Shown here in pieces: positions 8,438-16,604 of a DNA stretch of 64,000 bases (the first letter of the stretch is position 1; every line of letters begins with the position of its first letter). The DNA is from CADEFQ01 sp050249415. Its GTDB lineage: Bacteria > Pseudomonadota > Gammaproteobacteria > Steroidobacterales > Steroidobacteraceae. The notes under the pieces were generated by a model. It did not search any database. It saw only the letters and a list, made by a program, of their open reading frames with translations, and was not told the DNA's origin. The position numbers and the translations under genes are program-made. The stretch spans positions 133,653-197,652 of the forward strand of contig JBFWQO010000009.1 of assembly GCA_050249415.1 (NCBI GenBank). Direction: 5' to 3'.

Positions 8438-9919
8438 ATGAGCACGAGACAAGCGGACCCAACCCCGAGGCGCCTGCGCATCGCCGTGATCGGCGCCGGC
8501 ATGGCGGGCATACTCGCCGCGATCCGGCTGCGCGAGACCGGTCATCACCGGGTCGTCATCTATGAAAAGGCCGGACGCATCGGCGGCACCTGGCGCGAGA
8601 ATACCTATCCGGGCCTCGCCTGCGACGTCCCGGCGCACGCCTACACCTATTCATTCGCCCCGAATGCGGAATGGAGCAGCTATCTCGCGCCGGGCTCCGA
8701 GATACAGCGCTACTTCGAATCCGTGGCCCAGGCACACCGCCTCGATGAGATCATCCGTTACGGGGAGGAAGTCACGCGCTGCGAGCTCGTGGACGGCCGG
8801 TGGCACATCGAGACGGCCCGCGGAACGCAGGACGATGTCGACGTCGTCATCGCGGCCACCGGTGTCCTGCATCATCCAGGCACGCCCGATATCGCCGGCC
8901 TCGATCGCTTCGCCGGCCCCTGCTTCCACTCCGCGCGCTGGGATCACTCGGTGCCGCTCGACGGGCGGCGCATCGGCATCGTCGGCTGCGGTTCGACGGG
9001 CGTGCAGATCGTCTCGGCGCTCGCCGGGCGCGCGAGCCGGCTGGTCCACATCCAGCGCACGCCACAATGGATCATGCCGGTGCCGAACGATCCCTACACA
9101 GAGGAGCAGAAGGCCGCGTTTCGTGCCGACCCCGCGCTCATCGACGCGATCCGCTACGGCGAGGAGTACACCTCGGCCGTGCGCCGTTTCACCGATGCGA
9201 TCGTCGACCAGGACTCGCTGCAGATTCGCGAGATCGAAGCCATCGTGCTGCGGAACCTCGAGGACAGCGTCACCGATCCGGTGCTCCGCGAGAAGCTGCG
9301 CCCCGACTATCGCGCCGCGTGCAAGCGCCTGATCTATTCGCCGGATTACTACCAGAAGGTGCAGCGCCCCGATGTCGAGGTGGCCATCGGCCCGATCCGG
9401 CAGATCGAACCGGCCGGCGTACGGATGGCGGACGGCTCGCTGCACGAAGTCGACATCCTGGTGCTCGCCACCGGCTTTCGCGCCGACCGCTTCGTCCGCC
9501 CGATGCGCGTGCGGGGCCGTAACGGTGCGGACATCGACGCGGCGTGGTCGCCCGCGCCCTCCGCCTACCTCGGCATCTCGGTGCCCGGCTTCCCGAACTT
9601 CTTCATGCTGAACGGGCCGACCGGGCCCGTCGGCAATTTCTCGCTGATCGATATCGCCGAGCGCCAGTGGGGCTACATCGGGCAACTGATCGCCGGGATC
9701 GAGTCGGGCAAGTGCCGCATGATGGACCTCAAGGAGGCCACGATGCGGGACTACGACGCGCGCCGCATCGCTGCGGCGAAACGGACGATCTTCGGATCCG
9801 GCTGCAAGAGCTGGTACCTCGATGCCACCGGCGTGCCGTCCAGCTGGCCGTGGAGCTACGACTCGTTCGCCGAGCAGACTGCGGCACCGAAGATCGCCGA
9901 GTACGAGTACATCCCCTGA
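8438..9919 (+). CDS. type I Baeyer-Villiger monooxygenase
   Basis: A 493-residue FAD/NADPH flavoprotein. The FAD-binding GxGxxG is at residues 19-24 (GAGMAG) and the NADPH-binding GxGxxG at ~183-188 (GCGSTG). Between them, at ~158-169, sits the Baeyer-Villiger fingerprint FxGxxxHxxxW(P/D), seen as FAGPCFHSARWD. The enzyme should insert oxygen next to a ketone to form an ester or lactone. Length fits the cyclohexanone/steroid monooxygenase group. It sits between an esterase and a SnoaL-like gene in a three-gene plus-strand operon. In this setting a steroid or terpenoid ketone is a likely substrate (inference). Confidence 0.93.
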   Translation: MSTRQADPTPRRLRIAVIGAGMAGILAAIRLRETGHHRVVIYEKAGRIGGTWRENTYPGLACDVPAHAYTYSFAPNAEWSSYLAPGSEIQRYFESVAQAHRLDEIIRYGEEVTRCELVDGRWHIETARGTQDDVDVVIAATGVLHHPGTPDIAGLDRFAGPCFHSARWDHSVPLDGRRIGIVGCGSTGVQIVSALAGRASRLVHIQRTPQWIMPVPNDPYTEEQKAAFRADPALIDAIRYGEEYTSAVRRFTDAIVDQDSLQIREIEAIVLRNLEDSVTDPVLREKLRPDYRAACKRLIYSPDYYQKVQRPDVEVAIGPIRQIEPAGVRMADGSLHEVDILVLATGFRADRFVRPMRVRGRNGADIDAAWSPAPSAYLGISVPGFPNFFMLNGPTGPVGNFSLIDIAERQWGYIGQLIAGIESGKCRMMDLKEATMRDYDARRIAAAKRTIFGSGCKSWYLDATGVPSSWPWSYDSFAEQTAAPKIAEYEYIP

Positions 9920-9939
9920 GGACGCCGGGAGACTTTCGC

Positions 9940-10383
9940 ATGACCCACTTCGAAGACCGCCTCGCCATCCGCGAACTCGTGGAGCGCTGGAGCGACGGCA
10001 CCAACAACCACGACTGGGCGGCGCTCGAGGCCCTCTTCACCGAGGACGCCGTCTGGGATGTCGGCGAGCCGCTCGGTTTCACAGTGCAGGGCCGGCGCGA
10101 GATCGTGGCCCTGCTGCGCGAGAAAATGGGGCCCACACAGTACGTGGTGCAGACGCCGCACGCCATCATCGTCGACGTGCGCGGCGATGCCGCGACCGCC
10201 CGATCGACCATCCACGAAGTCTGCCGCTTTGCCGACGGCAACGGGCTCGAGATGATGGGCACCTATTTCGACGAGCTGGTGAAAGAGCCCCGTGGCTGGC
10301 GCTTCCGCCGCCGCAACTACCGCTGCACGTTCCTGAACCCGCAGCCACCTGCAGGACAGGTCTACCGGATCTTCGGGGAATGA
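9940..10383 (+). CDS. SnoaL-like (NTF2-fold) protein
   Basis: A 147-residue cytosolic SnoaL-like protein: RLAIRELVERWSDGTNNHDW helix, LEALFTEDAVWDVGEP strand, and a closing GWRFRRRNYRCTF strand. Members include isomerases, dehydratases and ring hydrolases. Many catabolic clusters hold several with unknown partners. The ATG at 9940 follows a GGGAG ribosome site, 20 bp after the monooxygenase stop, so it is the last gene of the esterase-monooxygenase operon. It is a different protein from the exported SnoaL-like one at 5238. Confidence 0.85.
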   Translation: MTHFEDRLAIRELVERWSDGTNNHDWAALEALFTEDAVWDVGEPLGFTVQGRREIVALLREKMGPTQYVVQTPHAIIVDVRGDAATARSTIHEVCRFADGNGLEMMGTYFDELVKEPRGWRFRRRNYRCTFLNPQPPAGQVYRIFGE

Positions 10384-10392
10384 TCGCGGCGG

Positions 10393-10414
10393 CGCTGCCG
10401 GTTCGGCGGCAGCG
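10393..10414. terminator. hairpin between convergent genes
   Basis: CGCTGCCG and CGGCAGCG form a perfect 8-bp stem with a 6-nt loop between the convergent SnoaL-like and CoA-transferase genes. There is no clear T-run, so it may act as a two-way, weak or Rho-assisted terminator. Confidence 0.55.
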
Positions 10415-12787
10415 TCACGTCCGCTTCAGGCGTTCGCCGATGACGCCTGCCTGCGCGAGCGCCGCGAGCTCCTGCGGCGTCACGCCGAGCAGGCCGGCCA
10501 GCACCTCCGCATTGTGCTGCCCGAGCGTCGGCGCGGGGCTGCGCTGCTCGCAGCGCGCGTGCGAGAAGCGCAGCGGAAACCCCGGGTAGCGGTGCACGCC
10601 GGTGAACTTGCGCTCGAGGGCACGGTGCATGTCCCTCGCTGCCAGTTGCGGGTCGTCCAGGAGCTCCATCGGCTTCAGTACGGCGCCCGAGATGACGCCG
10701 CGCGCCTGCAGGCGCTCCATCACGGCCCGCTTCGCCTGGCTGCGGGTCCATGCGGCGATCCCGCGGTCGAGCTCCCGCTCGTGCCGCTTGCGCGCGGCGG
10801 ACGTGCTGTAACGCGTGTCACGCAACCATTCGGGCTTGCCCATGGCGTTCACGAGCGCGGCCCACTGTGCGTCGGTCTCGACTGAAATGCTGGCCCATTC
10901 GTCCTCACCGCTGCACGGATAGACATTGTGCGGCGAAAACACGGGATGATGATTGCCGCTGCGCGGCGTCGACATCCCGGTGAGCTGGTATTCGATGATG
11001 CCGGGCCCGAACAGGAACGCGAGCGATTCCACCTGCGAGAGGTCGATGAACTGCCCCTGCCCGGTGCGTTCGCGCTCCTCGAGGGCGAGCAGCGCGGCGT
11101 ACACGGCCAGGATGCCGGAAGTGACATCGGACGCGGCCATCATGTGTGTCGGCGGCCCGTCCTCGTAGCCCGAAGCCGCCGCCGCGCCGCCGATCTGGTC
11201 GAACACGTAGCCGAAGCCGACGAAGTCGCGCCACGGACCTGAGTGCCCGAAGCAGGACATCGAGATCATGACGATCCCGGGATTGATCTCCTGCAGCCGC
11301 TCCGGACCGAAGCCGAGATTGCCAAGGACACGGGGCGAGAAGTTGTCGATGACGACATCGGACTTCGCGATGAGTTGCGTGAGAAGCTCCTTGCCGCGCA
11401 CCGTGTTCAGGTCGAGCGTGATGCCGCGCTTGTTCGTGTTGCTGGCGTTGAAATACGACCCCATTTCGTAGAACAGTGGATCGCCCGGCCGCGACGTATT
11501 GAAGAAGCGGAAGCCGTCGGGCCGCTGCACCGCTTCGATCTTGATCACGTCGGCACCGAGACCCCCGAGCAGCGAGGTGCCCGTGGGCCCCGACCGGTAG
11601 TGCGTCAGGTCGGCGATGCGAACCCCGGACAGCAGGTCCCTGGTCATCGTCGCGGTTCCGGCTGCGCTCGACGGTGGCACCTCACGGCCGACCTCGCGCA
11701 GCAGCGCGTCGACACTCTCGTCGTGGGTCGGAGCCGGCCGCGGGTCGCTGCGCAGGGAGGCAGACCGGAAGGGCGCACGCGGCTGCAGGAACGCACCGAG
11801 CCCGGGCTGCACCGACGGGACCAGGAACTCGCGTGCGAGGAACTGCTCGCAGTCGAGCATCTCACTGGCCGCATAGGGAATGCCTGCGGGAATCTGCAGT
11901 TCCTGCGCGGCATGGAAAGCCTCCAGCTGCGTCTTGTCCCGCGCCCATGCCTCGGCCGCGGCCATGAGCTCAGGCACGATCGCCCGCTTCTTCTCCATGT
12001 CGGACAGCAGCGTGGGGTCGTCGGCCAGGTGCGGTACGCCGAGCAGGATACAGGTGCTCTCCCACTGGGCCGGGGAGAGATGATTGAGGGCGATCCAGCC
12101 GTCACGCGCCCGCACATAGAATGTCTGCAACGACGCCGAGAAACTCCTGCGCAGGGGCGGGCAGCCGAACTGCTCGAGCACCTGCGGATAGGACAGCATA
12201 TTGAGGCAGGCTTCCAGTGACGACACGTCGACGTGCTGTCCCCGGCCGTCGACGCGCCGGCCGCGCAGGGCCGAGAGCGCCCCGATGGCCCCGTAGATGC
12301 CCGCCATGTAGTACATCACCGGGAATCCCACCTGCAGCGGCTCGCGGTCCCCTTCGCCGAAGGTGCTCGCCCAGCCGCCGAGCGCCGAGATCGCGAGATG
12401 ATCGGCGGCGTAGTGCCGATAGGGCCCGGTCTGGCCAAAAGGCGTGATCGACACCACGATGATCGCCGGATTGATCGCCGCCAGGGACTCGTAGCCGAGC
12501 CCGAGCGCCTCCATCGTCCCCGGTCGCGACGATTCGACCACGATGTCCGATACCGCGCACAGCCGCCGGAGTGCTGCGCGCCCGCCTGCCGTCGTGAGAT
12601 CCACGGCGACGCTTCGCTTGCCCTGGTGCAGGAATGCCTCGAGGGCGTCCAGGCGCCGGTCGCCTCCGCGCGCCGGATCGACGGCCCTGAAGACCTGGGC
12701 GCCGCCATCGGCGAGCAGCCGGGCACAGAAGGGCGCCGCGATGTCCTCGCCGAGATCGATCACGCGCAATCCCTGAAGACCCGCCAT
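10415..12787 (-). CDS. double-domain CaiB/BaiF family III CoA-transferase
   Basis: A 790-residue protein made of two full family-III CoA-transferase domains in tandem (~1-370 and ~385-790); ordinary members have ~400 residues. Domain 1 begins LQGLRVIDLGEDIAAPFCAR and contains SRPGTMEALGLGYESL. Domain 2 begins LLSGVRIADLTHYRSGPTGT, then GADVIKIE and FSPRVLGNLGFGPERL. Family-III enzymes move CoA between carboxylic acids through a glutamyl/aspartyl anhydride; active enzymes are interlocked dimers, so a fused protein could form the dimer within one chain. It is the last gene of the minus-strand operon, 22 bp after the DUF35 gene, and may activate the steroid-type acid to its CoA thioester (inference). 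Confidence 0.9.
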   Translation of the reverse strand: MAGLQGLRVIDLGEDIAAPFCARLLADGGAQVFRAVDPARGGDRRLDALEAFLHQGKRSVAVDLTTAGGRAALRRLCAVSDIVVESSRPGTMEALGLGYESLAAINPAIIVVSITPFGQTGPYRHYAADHLAISALGGWASTFGEGDREPLQVGFPVMYYMAGIYGAIGALSALRGRRVDGRGQHVDVSSLEACLNMLSYPQVLEQFGCPPLRRSFSASLQTFYVRARDGWIALNHLSPAQWESTCILLGVPHLADDPTLLSDMEKKRAIVPELMAAAEAWARDKTQLEAFHAAQELQIPAGIPYAASEMLDCEQFLAREFLVPSVQPGLGAFLQPRAPFRSASLRSDPRPAPTHDESVDALLREVGREVPPSSAAGTATMTRDLLSGVRIADLTHYRSGPTGTSLLGGLGADVIKIEAVQRPDGFRFFNTSRPGDPLFYEMGSYFNASNTNKRGITLDLNTVRGKELLTQLIAKSDVVIDNFSPRVLGNLGFGPERLQEINPGIVMISMSCFGHSGPWRDFVGFGYVFDQIGGAAAASGYEDGPPTHMMAASDVTSGILAVYAALLALEERERTGQGQFIDLSQVESLAFLFGPGIIEYQLTGMSTPRSGNHHPVFSPHNVYPCSGEDEWASISVETDAQWAALVNAMGKPEWLRDTRYSTSAARKRHERELDRGIAAWTRSQAKRAVMERLQARGVISGAVLKPMELLDDPQLAARDMHRALERKFTGVHRYPGFPLRFSHARCEQRSPAPTLGQHNAEVLAGLLGVTPQELAALAQAGVIGERLKRT

Positions 12788-12809
12788 CGCTCGCCTCGCT
12801 ACGAGCGGC

Positions 12810-13229
12810 TCACGTCGCCACCCGGAACCGTAGCAGGGCCACCTGCTCGTTCACGTCCTCGAACCCCGCCTCGACGGGCAAGCCGTCACGCAACTGCTCG
12901 ATGGACCCCTCGAAGCTGGCCACGACGCGAAACCCCTCCTCCATCGTGACGAGAGCGACCGCGTACGGGACCTTGTCCGAAAAGTAGGGATGCGAGGCCC
13001 GGCGCACCACAACCCAGCTGAAGACGCTGCCCCGGCCGGACGAGCGCCGCCAGCCGCGCTCGAGGGAGCGGCACGCGGGGCACGCAGGTTCGGGGGGGAA
13101 AGCGAGTGTCCTGCAGCGCGGACATTCCTGCACGAGCAGTTCGTGGCGCCGCAACCCGGCCCACCATGCTTCGTGTTCCGGGTCGATCTGCGGCAACGGC
13201 CGCGGCCCTGTTGGCATTGGCTGTGTCAT
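12810..13229 (-). CDS. DUF35 Zn-ribbon/OB-fold acyl-CoA-associated protein
   Basis: A 139-residue protein with an N-terminal Zn ribbon (C36-x2-C39, C50-x2-C53) and a C-terminal OB-fold (GSVFSWVVVRRASHPYF, PYAVALVTMEEGFRV), the DUF35/ChsH2 C-terminal architecture. In the actinobacterial igr system this domain is the tail of the MaoC protein ChsH2 and forms the aldolase complex with Ltp2. Here it is a stand-alone gene 7 bp after the Ltp2-like gene. It probably recruits the acyl-CoA to the aldolase (established for the family, inferred here). Confidence 0.9.
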   Translation of the reverse strand: MTQPMPTGPRPLPQIDPEHEAWWAGLRRHELLVQECPRCRTLAFPPEPACPACRSLERGWRRSSGRGSVFSWVVVRRASHPYFSDKVPYAVALVTMEEGFRVVASFEGSIEQLRDGLPVEAGFEDVNEQVALLRFRVAT

Positions 13230-13236
13230 CGGCCAC

Positions 13237-14394
13237 TCACTTCGAGAGGATCAGGGCGCTCGTGGGCGCCCCCCAGCAGCTCGTAACGAGCGAGAACTCC
13301 ACGTCATCCACCTGCGCCGTCGAGGACCCACGGATCTGGCGTACACCCTCGAGTATCAGATTCCAGCCGTGGATGTAGCCCTCCGAAAGCAACCCGCCCG
13401 CGGTGTTGAGCGGCAACGCTCCTTCGTGGGCGATGCGCCCTTCGCCGACGAAGGCTCCTGCCTCACCCTTGCCGCAGAAACCGAAGTCCTCGAGGGCCGT
13501 GAGCACGAGCGGCGCGAAGTGATCGTAGATCTGCGCCACATCGATGTCGCGTGGCGCAAGGCCGCTTGCGCCCCAGAGGGCCCGGGCCGCAGCCACGACC
13601 TCGGCACCGGTGGTCAGCGAATCGCGGTACCAGTTCGTCTGGTACCAGACGGGGCAGCCGGTCGCCTGCACGGCGGTGTGGATATATGCGGGCACATTGC
13701 GCAGCGACCGCGCGCGATCGGCGGCCACCACGACGTACGCGACGGCGCCGTCGGTTTCGAGGCAATAGTCGTAGCGGCAGAGCGGCTCGGCGAGAATGGG
13801 CGCCGCGAGGTAGTCCGCATGCGTCAGGGTCTTCGCATGGAGCATCGCGCGCGGATTGCGGTTTGCGTGCGCACGAAAGGTCACCGGCACCGTTGCCCAT
13901 TGCTCGCGCGTCTCGCCAAACTCGATCATGCGCCGGCGGGCGTGCATCGCGGTCCATTCCCCCGGAACGACCAGCCCGTACGGCGCATGCAGCCCGAATA
14001 CCCACGGAAAGGCGGCCACCGGCCCGGCGCTGCCGTAGCGATGTCCGGAGCGCTCGTTGAGCGAACGATAGGCGACGACGCAGCCGCATGTGCCGCTTGC
14101 CACCATCATCGCAGCTTGCAGGACCGTGCCGCACGGCGAGCCGCCACCGTGGGGAATCGTGGCGTAGGCGCCGATGTTCTTCAGTCCGAGCGCATTGATC
14201 ACATCGACCTGGTTCGTCGCATCGAAATCGGAATTGACGATACCGTCGACATCGTCGGGATCGAGGCCGGCATCCGCGAGCGCAGCGAGCACAGCCTCCA
14301 CGGCCAGGCGTCGCTCACTGCGCCGGGAACTCGCGGAGAACTCCGTGGCGCCGATACCGACGATGGCGGTCTTGCGTCTGAGCGTGCGGCTCAC
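13237..14394 (-). CDS. thiolase-fold Ltp2-like acyl-CoA aldolase
   Basis: A 385-residue thiolase-superfamily protein of the lipid-transfer/SCP-x type. Family marks are KTAIVGIGATEFS at the start, GLDPDDVDGIV, and near the end AQIYDHFAPLVL and LNTAGGLLSEGYIHG. Tyr290 and Tyr340 are 50 residues apart; I recall the catalytic tyrosines of Ltp2 (Tyr294/Tyr344) having the same spacing, and the length also matches Ltp2. Ltp2 is a retro-aldolase that cuts the hydroxylated C3 side chain from a steroid CoA ester, rather than a Claisen thiolase. I chose GTG at 14394, which overlaps the preceding TGA by 4 bp (GTGA), indicating translational coupling. Confidence 0.87.
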   Translation of the reverse strand: MSRTLRRKTAIVGIGATEFSASSRRSERRLAVEAVLAALADAGLDPDDVDGIVNSDFDATNQVDVINALGLKNIGAYATIPHGGGSPCGTVLQAAMMVASGTCGCVVAYRSLNERSGHRYGSAGPVAAFPWVFGLHAPYGLVVPGEWTAMHARRRMIEFGETREQWATVPVTFRAHANRNPRAMLHAKTLTHADYLAAPILAEPLCRYDYCLETDGAVAYVVVAADRARSLRNVPAYIHTAVQATGCPVWYQTNWYRDSLTTGAEVVAAARALWGASGLAPRDIDVAQIYDHFAPLVLTALEDFGFCGKGEAGAFVGEGRIAHEGALPLNTAGGLLSEGYIHGWNLILEGVRQIRGSSTAQVDDVEFSLVTSCWGAPTSALILSK

Positions 14395-14942
14395 GCGACA
14401 GGCCTGTACCGAAAGACCGTGCGGCTGTCGGTGACGCAGAGATCGCCTTCCTGGTTGCGGAACGACGCCTTGACGGTCACCTGATGCCCGACCCCGACGC
14501 GGAACGTCCTCGGCGCGATCGCCACCAGCTTCTCGCTCTTGAACACCCGGTCGCCCGGGCGCAGCGGCGTGAAGCACTCGATCTCGTAGTCGGTGGCGAG
14601 CAGCCGGTTGCCAGGCAGCGGCACGCTCATGAAGAACGTGGTGGTCTCTCGCGACGGCCCCATCCATTCGGGTCGCCATACCCGGTGCTCGGCGGTGAGC
14701 ACGATCACGCCCCACGGCGCGATGCGCCCGTCCCATCGGGTCCGTCGACCGAACTCCTCGCTCCAGTAGAGCGGATTGGGATCCTGGATTCCCTCCGCGA
14801 AATGTTCGATGTGTTCGACATCGACCGGATAGGGCTGCTCGACGGGCTCGGATTCGCGCCCGATCCACGCAAGCCCCTCCTCCTCCGTGCCGATGCGGTA
14901 GACATAGCCCGCCGGGTCGGTCTCGAGGACGGGATCGCTCAC
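14391..14942 (-). CDS. MaoC-type hydratase subunit, FAS1-like N-terminal type (ChsH2-like)
   Basis: A 183-residue hot-dog-fold protein of the FAS1-like dehydratase group: VDVEHIEHFAEGIQDPNPLY, then RIAPWGVIV and a FTPLRPGDRV strand. The D-x4-H hydratase motif is not complete here, as expected for the structural partner in a heteromeric MaoC hydratase. It resembles the N-terminal half of actinobacterial ChsH2 without the DUF35 tail, which is encoded separately at 12810-13229. GTG at 14942 overlaps the upstream MaoC stop by 4 bp and its own stop overlaps the aldolase start, so three genes are coupled. Confidence 0.88.
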   Translation of the reverse strand: MSDPVLETDPAGYVYRIGTEEEGLAWIGRESEPVEQPYPVDVEHIEHFAEGIQDPNPLYWSEEFGRRTRWDGRIAPWGVIVLTAEHRVWRPEWMGPSRETTTFFMSVPLPGNRLLATDYEIECFTPLRPGDRVFKSEKLVAIAPRTFRVGVGHQVTVKASFRNQEGDLCVTDSRTVFRYRPVA

Positions 14943-15394
14943 GGTGCGCCCCCCCGCGCGTACAACGCAATGGTCGCGCTGCCGGTCGCGACCTTGTCGG
15001 CATCCTGCTTGTCGAGCCATATGTCGAGGTCGATGAGCGGCTCACCGTTGCCGATGCGCTTGCCTGTCACCACGCCGCGCGCGTGCACCGTATCGTGGCG
15101 CACGATCGGCCGGCCCATCCGGTACCTGATGCGCCTCGGGATCGCGTTGGGGCCTGCCCATGCGCACAACACGCGCTGGAACAGGCCATGCTGCCAGGTG
15201 GCGTTCATGAAGATGTCGGGCAAGCCCTGCGCGCGTGCGTACTCCACGTCGTGGTGGCCCGGGTACCAGTCGTGGTGCGACGAGGCGATGAAGAGGAACT
15301 GGGTGTGGCTCAACGGCCCGATGCGAACCGCGGGAATTTCCTCCCCGATACGCACGTCTTCATAGCGCGTGTCCACGACCGGCGGCAGCGGCAT
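14939..15394 (-). CDS. MaoC-type enoyl-CoA hydratase subunit (ChsH1-like)
   Basis: A 151-residue single hot-dog-fold MaoC protein. The hydratase-2 type Asp and His are present as D42-x4-H47 in HHDWYPGHHDVEYAR. It ends in a short strand typical of MaoC C-terminal-type partners. With the adjacent FAS1-like subunit it should make an alpha/beta hydratase that adds water to an alpha,beta-unsaturated acyl-CoA made by the two acyl-CoA dehydrogenases upstream. Starts 9 bp after the second dehydrogenase gene. Confidence 0.9.
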   Translation of the reverse strand: MPLPPVVDTRYEDVRIGEEIPAVRIGPLSHTQFLFIASSHHDWYPGHHDVEYARAQGLPDIFMNATWQHGLFQRVLCAWAGPNAIPRRIRYRMGRPIVRHDTVHARGVVTGKRIGNGEPLIDLDIWLDKQDADKVATGSATIALYARGGAP

Positions 15395-15403
15395 TGCGGG
15401 CTC

Positions 15404-16582
15404 CTACGTCAAGGCAATCGAGTACTTCTCGTCGAGCCGCGGCGGTTCCTGGTCGAGTATCTGCGTCGCGACGATCTTCTCGTGGTACTGGCTGTTGCCG
15501 AGGGTCTGTTGCAGCTGCTTCGCCCAGCGCAGGAACGGCGTGGTGCGCGCGTCCACGGTGGCACCGAGGCCACCGTGCAGTTGCGTCGCGAGCTGCGTCG
15601 ACTCGACCGCGGAGTAGCCGACGAAGGCCTTCGCCGTCGAGACGGCTTCGCGACCCGGCATGCCCTGGTCGATGAGCCAGGCCGCGTAGTAGCCGAGATA
15701 CTCGCCCATGACGTTCTTCGCCCAGGACGTCGCCAGATAATTCTGGATCGCCTGGAATGCGCCGATGGGCTGGCCGTACTGGACGCGCTCCTTCGAATAG
15801 TCCACGCCGAGCTCGTGCGCGCCCTCCGCGATCCCGGTCAGGTAGGCGCAGAGTATGGCGGTAGCGGCCTGGATGACTCCGTCGAGCACCGGCCAGGCCT
15901 GATCGATCTCGCCGACGACCGCCTCCGGGCCGACCCTGACATTCTCGAGTACGACCCGCGCCTGGGGCTGCAGCGCGAGCGTCTGCAACGGCTCGTAGCG
16001 GATGCCAGGCGCCCTCGCTTCGACGAGGAACATCGTGAGCCCCCGTTCGGGCCTCGTGTCCCCACGCGTGCGGGCAACGACCAGCATGAGCTCCGCCTGT
16101 TCGGCATACTCGACGAAGTGCTTGGTACCGTTCAGCACCCAGCCGCCGCCATCGGTCCTCGCAATCGTCCTCACCGTCGCGGCATCCGGCTGGGCACTCG
16201 CTTCGATGAAGGCGAATGACATCAGCAGCTCCCCGCCGACAATGCGCGGCAGCAGCGCTTGCCTCCGCGCCTCGGAGCCGGCCTCGAGCACGCAGCGGCC
16301 GGCGAGCAGGACGGTCGACAGGATCGGGCTCGGCAGCGCCACCCGCCCCATTTCCCGCATCAGGAGCGCCATGTCGAGATTGGCGAGGCCCATGCCACCA
16401 TAGGCCTCCGGGTAGACGACACCCGCCCAGCCCATCGCGGCGAGTTGCGCCCAGAACTCCGGGGGATAGCGCAGCGGCAATTTCTCCCATTGGCGCACCG
16501 TGGCGAGCGGGCAGTTGTCGCGCAGGAACCCGCGCGCGCTGTCCACGAGCATCTGCTGATCGTCGCTGAGGCTGATGTCCAT
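15404..16582 (-). CDS. acyl-CoA dehydrogenase subunit
   Basis: A 392-residue acyl-CoA dehydrogenase: N-terminal helical domain, FAD-binding middle strand region (LLMSFAFIEASAQPDA in place of the usual AxTEPxxGSD), and a C-terminal helical domain with TQLHGGLGATVDARTTPFLR, like the HGGIGFTWEHD stretch of the steroid FadE group. The usual catalytic-Glu region is atypical, which fits one subunit of an alpha2beta2 steroid dehydrogenase where only one chain is catalytic. I chose ATG 16582 (MDISLSDDQQ). It lies 22 bp after the other dehydrogenase gene. Confidence 0.9.
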   Translation of the reverse strand: MDISLSDDQQMLVDSARGFLRDNCPLATVRQWEKLPLRYPPEFWAQLAAMGWAGVVYPEAYGGMGLANLDMALLMREMGRVALPSPILSTVLLAGRCVLEAGSEARRQALLPRIVGGELLMSFAFIEASAQPDAATVRTIARTDGGGWVLNGTKHFVEYAEQAELMLVVARTRGDTRPERGLTMFLVEARAPGIRYEPLQTLALQPQARVVLENVRVGPEAVVGEIDQAWPVLDGVIQAATAILCAYLTGIAEGAHELGVDYSKERVQYGQPIGAFQAIQNYLATSWAKNVMGEYLGYYAAWLIDQGMPGREAVSTAKAFVGYSAVESTQLATQLHGGLGATVDARTTPFLRWAKQLQQTLGNSQYHEKIVATQILDQEPPRLDEKYSIALT

Positions 16583-16604
16583 GTACGCGTTCGCGACGCC
16601 CCGT

